This document shows, in pieces, positions 50,299 to 59,965 of a stretch of DNA of 64,000 bases. The DNA comes from Nitrobacter sp. NHB1 (GTDB lineage: Bacteria > Pseudomonadota > Alphaproteobacteria > Rhizobiales > Xanthobacteraceae): NCBI RefSeq assembly GCF_036964665.1, contig NZ_JBAMDA010000001.1, positions 2,208,001-2,272,000 on the forward strand, given 5' to 3'. Under the pieces are notes generated by a model. It was given only the letters and a program-made list of their open reading frames with translations. It had not been told where the DNA came from and ran no database searches. Made by a program: the position numbers and the translations under genes. Position 1 is the stretch's first letter. Each line of letters opens with the position of its first letter.

Positions 50299-50414
50299 GC
50301 CGCCCGGCTTTAGCCGGGGCGCGCCGGTTTATAATCAGGCCCGATGGCCCTGTCCACCCACCCCGCGACGGACGAACGAACGCCGCGCGCGCTCCAAACC
50401 CTTGACCGGACGGC

Positions 50415-50518
50415 TATAGCGTTTTCAAGCAAAGTGGTTACCGGTTCGCGCCAGGAAAACGCATCAAAACAGAAAGCTGGAGCCCGGACTTTGATTCCAT
50501 CAAAGCCGGAATAGCTCC
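50415..50518 (+). repeat. Dispersed palindromic repeat, copy 3 (diverged)
   Basis: TATAGCGTTTTCAAGCAAAG...ATAGCTCC, the same order of blocks as 471-573 (ACCGGTTCGCG, AAAACGC, then TTTGATTCCATCAAA replacing the GCTTCTGATT hairpin) but with many changes. Confidence 0.7.
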
Positions 50519-50590
50519 AGAGCATGATCCCGAAAAGTGGAAACCGGTTTTCGGATAAGGTCATGCTCGATCAAAAGGATAAGGCTAGAG
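50519..50590. repeat. GAGCATGATC palindromic repeat
   Basis: AGAGCATGATCCCGAAAAG, then ACCGGTTTTCGG and GGTCATGCTCGAT: a long imperfect palindrome directly following the preceding repeat. Its centre AAACCGGTTTT matches in type the element at 23911-23965. Confidence 0.7.
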
Positions 50591-50618
50591 TCTAAACGCC
50601 GGCCCGGGAGGTGCCGGC

Positions 50619-50801
50619 CTATCCCGCATCTTCTTCGTCGGTCTTGCTGACGGGGATGACGTAGGAGCCGGATAGCCAGCGGTTGAGATCGACATCGCGG
50701 CAGCGTTCCGAGCAGAACGGCCGCGACGCTGCGACAGCGGGCTTGCCGCAGATCGGGCACGGCTTTTCCGGCCGCGCGCCGGCTGGTTTCCTAGCCGGCA
50801 T
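50619..50801 (-). CDS. yacG: DNA gyrase inhibitor YacG
   Basis: A 60-residue zinc protein. The four Cys ligands are C15, C18, C30 and C34 (CPIC...FCSERC), followed by the conserved [13 protein letters not shown]. YacG binds GyrB and blocks gyrase-DNA binding. The start lies inside the 3' end of the maf gene (11-base overlap), a pairing common in alphaproteobacteria. Confidence 0.93.
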   Translation of the reverse strand: MPARKPAGARPEKPCPICGKPAVAASRPFCSERCRDVDLNRWLSGSYVIPVSKTDEEDAG

Positions 50802-51414
50802 TCAACCAGCCGGAGCGGATCGGAAATCCCTCGCCGCCGAGCAGCAAGACCGATTCGTAAAGCGGCAGGCCGACCACATTGGTATACGAGCCCACCAGCT
50901 TGACCACGAAGGAGCCCGCGATGCCCTGGACCGCGTAGCCGCCGGCCTTGCCGCGCCATTCGCCGGAGCCGATGTAGGCGCCGATGTCTTCCTCGGTCAG
51001 CCGCTTGAAGCGCACGCGGGTCTCGATCAGACGCTGACGGAAATTGCCCTTCGGTGTCACCAGACAGACCGCGGTGTAGACGCGATGGTTGCGCCCCGAG
51101 AGCAGCCGCAGGCATTGCGAGGCCTCATCGGCCAGATCGGCCTTGGGCAGAATGCGGCGGCCCACCGCAACCACGGTGTCGGCGGCCAGAATGAACGAAC
51201 CGCGCAGGTCGTCGTCGAGCTGCACCGCCTTCAATGCCGCATCGGCCTTGGCGCGGGCGAGACGATTGGCGCAGGCGCGCGGCAGTTCGCCACGTTCCGG
51301 CGTCTCGTCGACGTCGGCAGGGCGCAGCGCGTCGGGTTCGATGCCTGCCTGATTGAGCAGGCTGAGCCGCCGCGGCGAACCGGAGGCGAGTACGAGTTTG
51401 GGGCGGCCTGTCAT
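50791..51414 (-). CDS. maf: Maf-family nucleotide pyrophosphatase
   Basis: A 207-residue protein with the Maf N-terminal signature [18 protein letters not shown] and catalytic [12 protein letters not shown] near 71-82. Maf proteins hydrolyse non-canonical or excess nucleoside triphosphates (dTTP/UTP for one subgroup) and affect septum formation. Translation is coupled to yacG downstream. infA, often upstream in relatives, is absent. Confidence 0.93.
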   Translation of the reverse strand: MTGRPKLVLASGSPRRLSLLNQAGIEPDALRPADVDETPERGELPRACANRLARAKADAALKAVQLDDDLRGSFILAADTVVAVGRRILPKADLADEASQCLRLLSGRNHRVYTAVCLVTPKGNFRQRLIETRVRFKRLTEEDIGAYIGSGEWRGKAGGYAVQGIAGSFVVKLVGSYTNVVGLPLYESVLLLGGEGFPIRSGWLNAG

Positions 51415-51537
51415 GCGGGCTTTATGTGTCGGAGCAAGGATCGATGCGCGCGGAACCTATCGGAACGCATCCGGTTCGACAACCGGGGACAGCGCTGGTC
51501 ATGGAAACCCGCGTAAAAAACCCGCACTGCCTGTCGC

Positions 51538-51726
51538 TTACGTGCCGCGCCGGAAGAACCCGCAATACAGCGCGACAGGAACGGCCAGCACGACCCACGA
51601 TACGCCGTCCCAGATGCCGTCGCCGAGCAGCGCCGACAGCAATCCGGCCGCGCTCAGGACGGCGATGACGGCCGGCCACGCGAAAATCTGGCGGACGGTC
51701 CGGTGTCTGGCGCGCGCCGGCGTCAT
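51538..51726 (-). CDS. Small two-span membrane protein downstream of the PepSY gene
   Basis: A 62-residue protein with a basic N-terminus (MTPARARHRTVRQ) and two hydrophobic segments (WPAVIAVLSAAGLLSALL and WVVLAVPVALYCGFF) separated by GDGIWDG. Its ATG overlaps the stop of the PepSY gene (TGATG), so it is co-translated with it. Similar short proteins accompany PepSY iron-reductase-like genes. Function unknown; it may stabilise the PepSY protein. Confidence 0.8.
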   Translation of the reverse strand: MTPARARHRTVRQIFAWPAVIAVLSAAGLLSALLGDGIWDGVSWVVLAVPVALYCGFFRRGT

Positions 51727-52883
51727 GACGACAGCATCGGCCGGTTGACCGCGACCGCGGCGTCCGCGGGTTCGCGCGCAGCGCTTTCGCCGGGCTTGCG
51801 CCGCCGCAGCCAGAGATAGACGCCAGTTCCGAGCACGATGATGGTCATGGCGTCGAGCAGCGCCCAGATGATCTTCAGCGGCATCCCGCCATAGTCGCCG
51901 AAATGCAGCGGCTGCGAGATGAACAGCGTCGTGACGTACCATGGCATGTTGCGGCTGTCAGTGAGCTTGCCGGTTTCGGCATCGATCAGCGCCGGCTTGA
52001 GCAGCCGCGACGTCGCCGGCGTGTCGCCGCGCATGAATACCGCATAGTGGCTCTTGCTCGAGAAGATGGTGCCGGGGAACGCGATGAACGACGGCAACAT
52101 GCCGGGCGTCGCCCTCGCCGCTACCTCCGCCGCCGCCTGAACCGGGGTCGGATGCGCCGGCAAAGTCCGGTCGCGATATTGCGCCGTCATCTCGGCAAGC
52201 TGGCCGTACTGCCACGCCTTGAGCACGAGGTCGGCCCAGGTGTTGATGACGCCGGTGAAGCCGACAACCAGCGTCCACATCACCAGCAGGATGCCGGCGA
52301 GGTTATGCAGATCGAGCCAGCGCACCACGCGCGGACGCTCAGCGCGATAGGCGCCGAACTTCTGCTTGCGCATCGACGGCGCGTAGACCACGACGCCGGT
52401 TATGATCGCGACGCAAAACAGAATACCCATCAGCCCGAGAAACAGCTTTCCGGGCAAGCCGGCGAACATGTCGGTGTGCAGCTTGAGCATGATGTAGGTG
52501 AAGCGCCCGGTGACATCGGGCGCGTCGAGATAAGCCCCGGTATGGGCGTCGACGCGGACGATGCGGTTATCGGCCGGACTGGCGTCGATGGTCTTGCCGA
52601 CGCTGACCAGCATCGCGTTCGGATCGTCGCGGTCCCAGATCAGGAAATGCGGCACCTGCCCCGGCATTGCCGCCACCGCGCTGGCCACGACGCGGTCGAG
52701 ATTCGCGGCCGGCGTGCCTTCAGGGACGACGGTCGCCTCGACCTGATCATGCAGCAGCGCGTCGATCTCGTCGTGAAAGATCAGCGGCAGGCCGGTGATG
52801 CACAGCATCAGCATGAACAGGGTGCAGACAATGCTGGACCACTTGTGGACCCAGCTCCATTTGCGCAAGGCTTTTGGCGTCAT
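51723..52883 (-). CDS. PepSY-domain membrane protein (PiuB/FsrB-like)
   Basis: A 386-residue inner-membrane protein of the PepSY_TM family. Four spans are seen (about 14-34, 143-166, 193-215 and 333-358), with conserved His at WVHKWSS and LHTDMF and DLHNLAG near span ends that could ligate haem. Such proteins act with siderophore receptors, probably reducing ferric siderophores in the periplasm. It starts eight bases after the receptor gene, which makes a siderophore-uptake operon. Confidence 0.88.
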   Translation of the reverse strand: MTPKALRKWSWVHKWSSIVCTLFMLMLCITGLPLIFHDEIDALLHDQVEATVVPEGTPAANLDRVVASAVAAMPGQVPHFLIWDRDDPNAMLVSVGKTIDASPADNRIVRVDAHTGAYLDAPDVTGRFTYIMLKLHTDMFAGLPGKLFLGLMGILFCVAIITGVVVYAPSMRKQKFGAYRAERPRVVRWLDLHNLAGILLVMWTLVVGFTGVINTWADLVLKAWQYGQLAEMTAQYRDRTLPAHPTPVQAAAEVAARATPGMLPSFIAFPGTIFSSKSHYAVFMRGDTPATSRLLKPALIDAETGKLTDSRNMPWYVTTLFISQPLHFGDYGGMPLKIIWALLDAMTIIVLGTGVYLWLRRRKPGESAAREPADAAVAVNRPMLSS

Positions 52884-52890
52884 TGCTCAC

Positions 52891-55203
52891 TCACTTCGTG
52901 ATCATCGCCGGATGCGGATCCGCATTCCAGCTATACTTCAGTGTGCCAAGCACCATTCGGCCCGTGCCCATCGCGCAATAAGGTAAACCGGTCAGACACG
53001 ACTGCACATAGTAGCGGTCGGCGAGGTTGGTTGCGTTGACCTGCATCCTCCAGCCCTTCATATCCGGCCGCAGGTAAGCGAGATCGTAGCTCATGGTTGC
53101 GTCGAACAGAGTGTAGGACGGAATCACGAACGTGTTGCCGGCATCTCCATAGCTGTCGCCGACGTAGCGCACACCGGCCCCGATGCCGAATCCGGCCAAC
53201 GGCCCGTTGTACCAGGTGTATTTGCCCCACAATGACGCCTGATCGAGCGCCGTGCTTTGCAGATATTTGCCGGCGTTGCCGGCAAGGCTTTTGGTCACCC
53301 GCGGATCGATGTGGCTGTAGCCGGCGATCACCTCGAACTCGCGCGTCACGTTGCCGCGTGCCTCGAACTCGAATCCGCGCACCCGCGCCGCATCGGTCAG
53401 GGTGCCGAACAACGGGTTGAGCGGATCGGGTGTCATGACGTTGTCCTGATTGATATCGAACAGCGCCGCGCTCAGCATCAGGTTCATGCCGTTTGGCTTG
53501 AACTTGACGCCGATCTCCTTGCCCTCACCCGTGGTCGGCCTGAACACGTTGCCAAGGCGATCCGCGCCGAGGTTCGGCGTGAACGAGGTCGAGTAGCTGG
53601 CATAGGGCGCCAGCCCGAAATCGAACAGATAGCTCAGGCCGACGCGGCCAGTCTGCGCCGAGTTGTAGCTGCTGTAAGTCGCGGCCGGCGGAAAAAACGC
53701 CTTACTGGTGAAACCGGTGCTGACCCAGTCCTGGCGCCCGCTGAGCGCCAACGTCCAGCTATTCCACTTGATCTGGTCCTGCAAATAGAGGCCGGCCTGA
53801 CTCTGCTTGTCATCGCGCAGAATGAGCGAGGGCAGAGAGGCAAACGACGGAATCGCGGCGCCGTAAACCGGCGCATAGGCATCGATCGGATCGATGCCCG
53901 CGGATCGGTAGTCCGAGCTGGCAGCCAGATTGAAATAGTCGAATCCGGCAAGCACCTTATGAACGAGAGGGCCGGTTCTGAAATCCGCCTGCAACTGGTT
54001 GTCGAGCGTGTAATTGCTCGCATGCGCCACGACATAATTATATGTGCGAGCGACCAGCCGATCGGTCAGCATTCCTTCGCTGCGCGTCGCGGCAAGATTG
54101 TTGTCGACGTTGAAGTACCGGAAGTTCTGCCTGAATTGCAGGTTGTTGTCGAAACGATGCTCGAATTCGTAGCCGACCGACCATTGCTCCAGCTTGAAGC
54201 CGTCCGGACCGGGCTCGCCCAGATAGCGGCTGTAGGGAACGTGGCCATTGGGATTCGGCAGGAACGACACCTGCCCTGGAACGTATTGCTGATAACCCTT
54301 GTTGTCGATCTTGGAATACTGCGACAGGATCGTTAAGCTCGTATCCGTCGTCGGCCGCCAGGTCAGGCTCGGCGCGAAGAATATCTTGTCATCGGTCATG
54401 AAGTCGGTCTGCGTATTGGAGTCGCGCGCCAGACCGACGAGGCGATAGAGGAACTCGCCGTTCTTGTCGACGGGACCGCCGATATCGAAGGCGCCCTGGA
54501 AGCGTTCGAACGAACCGAACGTGCCTTCGACACTGTAATGCGGCACAGCCGTCGGTCTTTTGCTGACCATGTTGATGAGACCGCCGGGATCGGACTGGCC
54601 GTAAAGCCCGGATGACGGTCCCTTCAACACTTCCAACCGCTCAAGGCCATAGGTCTCAATGCGCGGAACGGCGAATGTCGTCGAATCGTTCGGCAGTCGC
54701 AGCCCGTCGAGATAGCGCGGCGCGTCGAAACCGCGCAATTTCAGGAAATCGAAGAAGGTGTTGGCGCCAAAACTCTCGAGCGAAACTCCGGGCGTGTAGC
54801 GCAAGGCATCGTTGACACTCTGCACGCCCTGCGCGGCGATCTGGTCCTGCGTGACAACGGAGATCGACTGCGGCGTTTCGAGGATCGGGGTATCGGTCTT
54901 GGTCGCGCTCGCGCTGTGCGTCGCGAGGTATCCGACCACATGACCCTTGGCGCGTTCGATGCCGGCACCGGCATTGTCCTGCGGCAAGACGACATCTTGG
55001 CGCGGCGCCGGCGCGGCGACACGGCGATTCGAGCGCGCCGCGCGCCGCTTCGGTTTCGAGGCGTGCGCCGGCTGCTGCTGTGGCGCGATCACCGTCACTG
55101 GCGGCAGTTCGGACTGAGCATGTCCGTCATTCGGCAAACCGATGGACAATGCGACGATGCTGACGGACCCCAGGCATACGCCCTTCAGATTTATTTTCCA
55201 CAT
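52891..55203 (-). CDS. TonB-dependent ferric-siderophore receptor
   Basis: A 770-residue outer-membrane receptor. A signal peptide (ending GHAQ) is followed by an unusual basic stretch (KPKRRAARSNRR) and then the plug domain (PQSISVVTQDQIAAQGVQS; VLKGPSSGLYGQSDPGGLINMVSKRP) and a 22-strand-type barrel ending in W at NLKYSW-like LGTLKYSWNADPH. It resembles FhuA/FpvA-type receptors. No FecA-like signalling domain is present, so no sigma-factor control is expected. ATG at 55203 is preferred for the signal peptide; ATG at 55245 is possible. Confidence 0.92.
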   Translation of the reverse strand: MWKINLKGVCLGSVSIVALSIGLPNDGHAQSELPPVTVIAPQQQPAHASKPKRRAARSNRRVAAPAPRQDVVLPQDNAGAGIERAKGHVVGYLATHSASATKTDTPILETPQSISVVTQDQIAAQGVQSVNDALRYTPGVSLESFGANTFFDFLKLRGFDAPRYLDGLRLPNDSTTFAVPRIETYGLERLEVLKGPSSGLYGQSDPGGLINMVSKRPTAVPHYSVEGTFGSFERFQGAFDIGGPVDKNGEFLYRLVGLARDSNTQTDFMTDDKIFFAPSLTWRPTTDTSLTILSQYSKIDNKGYQQYVPGQVSFLPNPNGHVPYSRYLGEPGPDGFKLEQWSVGYEFEHRFDNNLQFRQNFRYFNVDNNLAATRSEGMLTDRLVARTYNYVVAHASNYTLDNQLQADFRTGPLVHKVLAGFDYFNLAASSDYRSAGIDPIDAYAPVYGAAIPSFASLPSLILRDDKQSQAGLYLQDQIKWNSWTLALSGRQDWVSTGFTSKAFFPPAATYSSYNSAQTGRVGLSYLFDFGLAPYASYSTSFTPNLGADRLGNVFRPTTGEGKEIGVKFKPNGMNLMLSAALFDINQDNVMTPDPLNPLFGTLTDAARVRGFEFEARGNVTREFEVIAGYSHIDPRVTKSLAGNAGKYLQSTALDQASLWGKYTWYNGPLAGFGIGAGVRYVGDSYGDAGNTFVIPSYTLFDATMSYDLAYLRPDMKGWRMQVNATNLADRYYVQSCLTGLPYCAMGTGRMVLGTLKYSWNADPHPAMITK

Positions 55204-55562
55204 CGGTGCTATGCCCCACATCCAGAACCGCATTTCACTTAGCATTGTGATTTTCGCTGGCGACCGATCGGCGACTAGAAAGTCTATAAAACCGCGCGTC
55301 TTGGATTCGAGGCCTTGAACTTATGCCTGCGGCACAGGAGTTTCCTGCGCCAATGCGTCCCACAAATTTGGAGTTTTTCTAATTCTAGCTAGGTTAGATG
55401 CGGCCGCATGAAGCGGTTTGAATGGCGCCTACCCGCACACAGGCCACAACGCGCCATCTTGAACCCGCTATTGCCGGGCTCACGAAACGCGCGATCAATG
55501 CTATTCTTCGCTAGAACATTTCCCGCCAAGCGGGAATCCGATCCACTGTTGCGGAATACGCG
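55204..55562. other. Upstream region of the siderophore receptor
   Basis: A 359-base gap. It contains a hairpin (GGCACAGGA / TCCTGCGCC, 55331-55351), an AT-rich patch GTTTTTCTAATTCTAG near 55372-55388 and a 12-base palindrome ATGCGGCCGCAT at 55398-55409. An iron-responsive operator is expected, but no exact Fur or Irr box was recognised. Confidence 0.4.
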
Positions 55563-56030
55563 CTAAAGGCCGGCACCGCCGCCCCGCGCAAAACGCTTGC
55601 GGATGCGCGACAGCAATCCGTCACAGACATCGCGATAGGCCTGCATGCGCTGCTCGCGGCTGCCCTCGATGCCGGTCGGATCCGGCGTCGGCCAGTACTC
55701 GACGTCGGCGGCGATCGTGCGCGTCAGTTCCAGTGCCTTGTGATGGGCTTCCGGCGACAGCGTGATGATGAGATCGAAGTTGAGGCCTTCCCAGTCCTCA
55801 AGGTCCTCGAACGTCACCGGCCGGTGTTTCGAAATATCCTGGCCGAGTTCGGCCATCACGGCGACGGCGAACGGATCGAGTTCGCCGGTCCGAACGCCGG
55901 CGGATTTCACATACAGGGTTCGCGGAAACATCTGCTGCAACAGGCTCGCCGCCATCGGCGAGCGCACGCTGTTGAGCCCGCAGGCGAACAGCACCGACTG
56001 GGGATTGTGCACGCGCGTCGGCGCGGCCAT
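55563..56030 (-). CDS. Low-molecular-weight phosphatase / ArsC-like protein
   Basis: A 155-residue protein with the C-X5-R loop CGLNSVR (C17-R23) and a late TPDPTG that supplies the general-acid Asp. This is the LMW protein-tyrosine phosphatase fold, also used by thioredoxin-type arsenate reductases. Extra redox Cys residues needed for arsenate reduction are not visible, so a phosphatase role is more likely. It follows the hisD-UPF0262 pair, a gene order I associate with Bradyrhizobiaceae. Confidence 0.85.
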   Translation of the reverse strand: MAAPTRVHNPQSVLFACGLNSVRSPMAASLLQQMFPRTLYVKSAGVRTGELDPFAVAVMAELGQDISKHRPVTFEDLEDWEGLNFDLIITLSPEAHHKALELTRTIAADVEYWPTPDPTGIEGSREQRMQAYRDVCDGLLSRIRKRFARGGGAGL

Positions 56031-56124
56031 GCGCTCAGGCCGCTTTCGTTTCGCGCGCGCCCTCCGCGCAACCGTTTCGTATGCATCGCGACGACAACGG
56101 GTGTTCCGTGGTTCGGATCATGCG

Positions 56125-56619
56125 CTAACCCTTCCAGTGCAGGACAGAGATCAACGTGAACAGCCGCCGCGCGGTCTCGAAATCGATGCGGACCTTGCCG
56201 CTCAGCCGCTCCTGCAGCGTGCGCGAGCCTTCGTCGTGGATGCCGCGGCGGCCCATGTCGATGGCCTCGATCTTGTCCGGCGTCGCGGTGCGGATCGCCT
56301 GATAGTAGCTGTCGCAGATCATGAAGTAGTCTTTCACGATCCGCCGGAACGGCGTCAGCGACAACAGGTGCGTCACCACGGGCGCGTCGTCTTCGCGCCG
56401 GATGTCGAACATTAGGCGGTTGCCGGTGATCGCGATGCGCAATGTGAACGGGCCGCCTCCCGCGCCTTCGGGCGCGAACAGGTTCTTTTCCACCAGATCG
56501 TAGATTGCGATCGCCCGTTCGTGCTCGATATCCGGCCCGGAACGCCCGATCGAATCCTCATCGAGCGTGACCGCCACGATACGATTGCGGGAATCTTCCT
56601 TTGGTGGGGCCTTGCTCAT
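56125..56619 (-). CDS. UPF0262 family protein
   Basis: A 164-residue cytoplasmic protein of a conserved alphaproteobacterial family without known function. Landmarks: [27 protein letters not shown]-type N-terminus, [21 protein letters not shown] in the middle and [19 protein letters not shown] near the end. ATG at 56619 overlaps the hisD stop (ATGA), showing tight coupling to histidine biosynthesis. A longer start is inside hisD and rejected. Confidence 0.88.
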   Translation of the reverse strand: MSKAPPKEDSRNRIVAVTLDEDSIGRSGPDIEHERAIAIYDLVEKNLFAPEGAGGGPFTLRIAITGNRLMFDIRREDDAPVVTHLLSLTPFRRIVKDYFMICDSYYQAIRTATPDKIEAIDMGRRGIHDEGSRTLQERLSGKVRIDFETARRLFTLISVLHWKG

Positions 56620-57911
56620 TGCAGATTGAGGCGCACTCCGACCGAGCGGGCATGGGCGTCGAGGCCCTCGGCCTTGCCCAGCGCCATCGCCGACGGCCCC
56701 AGCGCCCGCAACTGGTCCGGCCCGCATTTCAGGATCGACGTCCGCTTCATGAAGTCAAGCACGCCAAGGCCCGACGAGAACCGCGCCGAGCGCGCCGTCG
56801 GCAGCACGTGGTTGGAGCCGCCGACATAATCGCCGATCGCCTCCGGCGTATGCGGTCCGAGGAAGATCGCGCCGGCATTGCGGATCCGTGCGGCGAGGCT
56901 TTCGGGATCGGCGGTCATGATCTCCAGATGCTCGGCGGCGATGGCGTCGGCCAGCGTCACCGCTTCGTCGAGGCTCCTCACCAGAATGATGGCGCCGAAG
57001 TCGGTCCACGAGGCGCGCGCGATGTCGGCCCGCGGCAGCGTTGCGAGTTGTGCGTCCACCGCGCGCTCGACATCGGCGGCGAGCGCCTCGCTGACGGTGA
57101 TCAGGATCGATTGCGCGTTGGCATCGTGCTCGGCCTGCGCCAGCAGGTCGGCGGCGATCCAGCCGGCATTTCCGGTGTCGTCGGCGATGACCAGCACTTC
57201 CGAGGGGCCGGCGATCATGTCAATGCCGACCTTGCCGAATACCTGACGCTTGGCGGCCGCGACATAGGCGTTGCCGGGCCCCACGATCTTGGCCACCGGC
57301 GCGATCGTCGCCGTGCCGTAGGCGAGAGCGGCGACAGCCTGCGCGCCGCCGACACGATAGATTTCGGAGACGCCGCCGAGCCGCGCCGCCGCCAGCACCA
57401 GCGGATTGATCCTGCCGTCCGGCGACGGCACCACCATGACGACGCGCGCGACGCCGGCGACCCTGGCCGGCACCGCGTTCATCAGCACCGACGACGGATA
57501 GGCCGCGGAGCCGCCGGGCACATAAAGACCGACCGCCTCGATCGCGGTCCAGCGCGAGCCGAGCTCAACGCCGAGCGCGTCGGTGAAGCGGTCGTCCTTC
57601 GGCAGTTGGCGGCGGTGAAACAGCTCAATGCGGTCGCGCGCCAGGTTCAGCGCATCGAGCGTGGCCCTGTCACAGGCCTCCACGGCGGCGTCGATCTCGG
57701 CCGCCGTGAAACGGAGGCCCGCGGCATCGACTTCGAGCCGGTCGAACTTGCGCGTCGCCTCGATCAGTGCCGCATCGCCGCGCGCAGCCACGTCGCCGAC
57801 AATGGCGCGGGTCGCGGTCTCGATATCGGCCGAAACCTCCCGCTTGGTCGCGAGAAACGCCTTGAAGCGCGAGGCAAAGTCGGCGCTGCGGCTATCGATG
57901 CGGATCGGCAT
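56616..57911 (-). CDS. hisD: Histidinol dehydrogenase
   Basis: A 431-residue zinc enzyme oxidising histidinol to histidine in two NAD steps. Family motifs: FHRRQLPKD region, [22 protein letters not shown] near 120-141, [16 protein letters not shown] near 205-220, and [12 protein letters not shown]. The terminal NHVLPT is intact. ATG at 57911 starts [12 protein letters not shown]. Length is standard. It lies 110 bases downstream of murA without the small DUF gene that often separates them in relatives. Confidence 0.95.
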   Translation of the reverse strand: MPIRIDSRSADFASRFKAFLATKREVSADIETATRAIVGDVAARGDAALIEATRKFDRLEVDAAGLRFTAAEIDAAVEACDRATLDALNLARDRIELFHRRQLPKDDRFTDALGVELGSRWTAIEAVGLYVPGGSAAYPSSVLMNAVPARVAGVARVVMVVPSPDGRINPLVLAAARLGGVSEIYRVGGAQAVAALAYGTATIAPVAKIVGPGNAYVAAAKRQVFGKVGIDMIAGPSEVLVIADDTGNAGWIAADLLAQAEHDANAQSILITVSEALAADVERAVDAQLATLPRADIARASWTDFGAIILVRSLDEAVTLADAIAAEHLEIMTADPESLAARIRNAGAIFLGPHTPEAIGDYVGGSNHVLPTARSARFSSGLGVLDFMKRTSILKCGPDQLRALGPSAMALGKAEGLDAHARSVGVRLNLQ

Positions 57912-58021
57912 GGCATGTTTCCGGCAAGAGGCAGGACCTGGTGGAGTGAACCCGCTCACGGGTACCGTGCTCAATGGCGCGGCCTCAAATCGTCGTCAAC
58001 CCTTTGCGGCGGCAGACGAAC

Positions 58022-59311
58022 CTACTCGCTGACCCGTTCGATCGAGGCACCGCAGGCCGACAGCTTTTCCTCGAGCCGCTCGAAGCCACGGTCGAGATGG
58101 TAGACGCGGTTGACCATGGTCTCGCCTTCGGCGGCGAGCCCCGCAATCACCAGCGACACCGAGGCGCGCAAATCCGTCGCCATCACCGGCGCGCCGCGCA
58201 GCGTCCCGATGCCATCGACGGTGGCGGTTTCGCCGTCGAGATGAATGCGCGCGCCGAACCGCGCCAGCTCCTGCACGTGCATGAACCGGTTTTCGAAGAT
58301 GGTCTCGGTGATGCGGGACGAGCCCTTGGCGCGCGTCATCAGCGCCATCAATTGCGCCTGAAGGTCGGTCGGGAAACCGGGGAACGGCGCGGTCGAGACC
58401 GTCACCGGATTGATGCCGGCGCCGTTGCGGGCCACCCGAATGCCCTCGTTGTTCGGCGTGATGACAGCCCCCGCCTCGATCAGCACATCGAGCGCGGATT
58501 GCAGCAGTTCCGGCCGCGCGCCGCGAAGCAGCACCTCGCCGCCGGTCATCGCCACCGCCATCGCATAGGTGCCGGTCTCGATCCGGTCGGGCAGCACGGT
58601 GTGCCGCGCGCCACTGAGCCTGCTGACGCCCTCGATGACGATCCGCGGCGTGCCCGCGCCGGAAACGCGCGCCCCCATTTTATTGAGACAGTCGGCGACG
58701 TCGACGATCTCCGGTTCGCAGGCCGCGTTGGTGATCACGGTGGTGCCCTTCGCCAGCGTCGCCGCCATCAGCGCGACGTGGGTGCCGCTCACGGTCACCT
58801 TGGGGAAATCCACCTCGGCCCCCGTGAGGCCGCCGGGGGCCTTCGCGATCACATAGCCGCCGTCGATCGCGATCTGGGCGCCGAGCTTTTCCAGCGCCAC
58901 GATCAGGAAATCGACCGGACGGGTGCCGATGGCACAGCCGCCGGGCAGCGAAACTCTGGTTTCATGCATCCGCGCCAGGAGCGGCGCGATCACCCAGAAA
59001 CTCGCCCGCATCCTTGAGACCAGCTCGTATGGCGCCGTGGTGTCGATGATGTCGGCGGCCGAAATGTGCAGGGTCTGTCCCTGATATTCGTGATCGCCGG
59101 AGCGCTTGCCCGCCGACATGATGTCGACGCCGTGGTTGCCGAGGATACGCTGCAACTGCGCGACGTCGGCCAGCCGCGGCACATTGTCGAGGATCAGGGT
59201 CTCCTCGGTCAGAAGCGCAGCGATCATCAAGGGCAGCGCCGCGTTTTTCGCGCCGGAAATCGGAATGGTGCCGTTGAGCTTGTTGCCGCCGACGATGCGA
59301 ATGCGATCCAT
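58022..59311 (-). CDS. murA: UDP-N-acetylglucosamine 1-carboxyvinyltransferase
   Basis: A 429-residue enzyme catalysing the first committed step of peptidoglycan synthesis, adding enolpyruvate to UDP-GlcNAc. K22 (SGAKNAALP) and the PEP-reactive C126 ([11 protein letters not shown]) are present, so the enzyme should be fosfomycin-sensitive. Length is standard. It heads the minus-strand block murA-hisD-UPF0262-phosphatase. Confidence 0.96.
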   Translation of the reverse strand: MDRIRIVGGNKLNGTIPISGAKNAALPLMIAALLTEETLILDNVPRLADVAQLQRILGNHGVDIMSAGKRSGDHEYQGQTLHISAADIIDTTAPYELVSRMRASFWVIAPLLARMHETRVSLPGGCAIGTRPVDFLIVALEKLGAQIAIDGGYVIAKAPGGLTGAEVDFPKVTVSGTHVALMAATLAKGTTVITNAACEPEIVDVADCLNKMGARVSGAGTPRIVIEGVSRLSGARHTVLPDRIETGTYAMAVAMTGGEVLLRGARPELLQSALDVLIEAGAVITPNNEGIRVARNGAGINPVTVSTAPFPGFPTDLQAQLMALMTRAKGSSRITETIFENRFMHVQELARFGARIHLDGETATVDGIGTLRGAPVMATDLRASVSLVIAGLAAEGETMVNRVYHLDRGFERLEEKLSACGASIERVSE

Positions 59312-59502
59312 ACCGATTCCTGTTTTCTATGCATGAAGTATAGGGCAAATCGCCCGACGCTCCAAAGAGCGGGAAATTCAAGGCCGTCTGAGGGGTCCAG
59401 GGCGGATTGCCCCGGATGGTGCGGGCCTTCACTTAGCCCTGTCCGAGCGCGTCTGTCGCGCACCGAAGAGAACTGCACCGGAGAGAGCAATGGACTTCAA
59501 TG

Positions 59503-59670
59503 TCATTCGTCCTGGCACTCCGAATCAGCCTTCTCCGTGGCAGCTGACTGATCGGCGCGGTCGCGGGATTGCGACTTTCGCCGCTTGAGATTTTCGCGCA
59601 GCGCCGCGCGCAGCCGCATCTCGCGCCCCGCATGTCCTCCGTTGCGATCCGCGTTTGGTTTGTCGATCAT
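59503..59670 (-). CDS. Small basic conserved protein
   Basis: A 55-residue soluble protein beginning MIDKPNADRNGGHAGREMRL, with a strongly basic helix (LRAALRENLKRRKSQSRDR). I recall very similar short proteins (ALRENLKRRKxQ core) across alphaproteobacteria, with no assigned function. ATG at 59670 has AGGGA upstream; longer starts are not supported. The basic helix suggests nucleic-acid or ribosome binding. Confidence 0.7.
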   Translation of the reverse strand: MIDKPNADRNGGHAGREMRLRAALRENLKRRKSQSRDRADQSAATEKADSECQDE

Positions 59671-59890
59671 GGCGTCCCTTGCCTGGGCGTCCGGAAACGC
59701 CGGTCCCGATCCGCCGAGGCCAGCGGAATGACGACCGCAACATATACGCCGGCGCCATGGCCGCAACAGAAGCGGCGCGGGCTGTTTGCCGAAGCCCCGC
59801 CTCGCGCTTGCGCGCCTTCCAGCCTTGTGGCAAGGATCGGCCCGCCTTGCGGACCTTGGATTTATGAAGCCTGATTCCCGCGTTGGCCCT

Positions 59891-59965
59891 GCTGCCGTAG
59901 CTCAGTGGTAGAGCACTCCATTGGTAATGGAGAGGTCGACAGTTCAATCCTGTCTGGCAGCACCA
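59891..59965 (+). tRNA. tRNA-Thr (GGT)
   Basis: A full cloverleaf: acceptor GCTGCCG / TGGCAGC (one G-T pair), D-arm AGCTCAGTGGTAGAGC, anticodon stem CTCCA / TGGAG with loop TTGGTAA (anticodon GGT), T-arm ACAGTTCAATCCTGT and an encoded CCA. Confidence 0.96.

Larger units (their letters stand above)
50299..50618. other. Repeat-filled gap between tRNA-Phe and yacG
   Basis: A 320-base gap. It holds a diverged copy of the AGAGCGTTTTC repeat (50415-50518) joined directly to a GAGCATGATC palindrome (50519-50590). No gene is seen. Confidence 0.7.

Noticed and set aside
55204-55562. Fur/Irr operator before the siderophore receptor
   Set aside because: Only a loose AT-rich TTCTAATTCTAG-like patch; no symmetric iron box could be defended.
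55563-56030. Arsenate resistance operon
   Set aside because: No arsR, arsB or acr3 nearby, and no visible extra redox cysteines in the ArsC-like protein.
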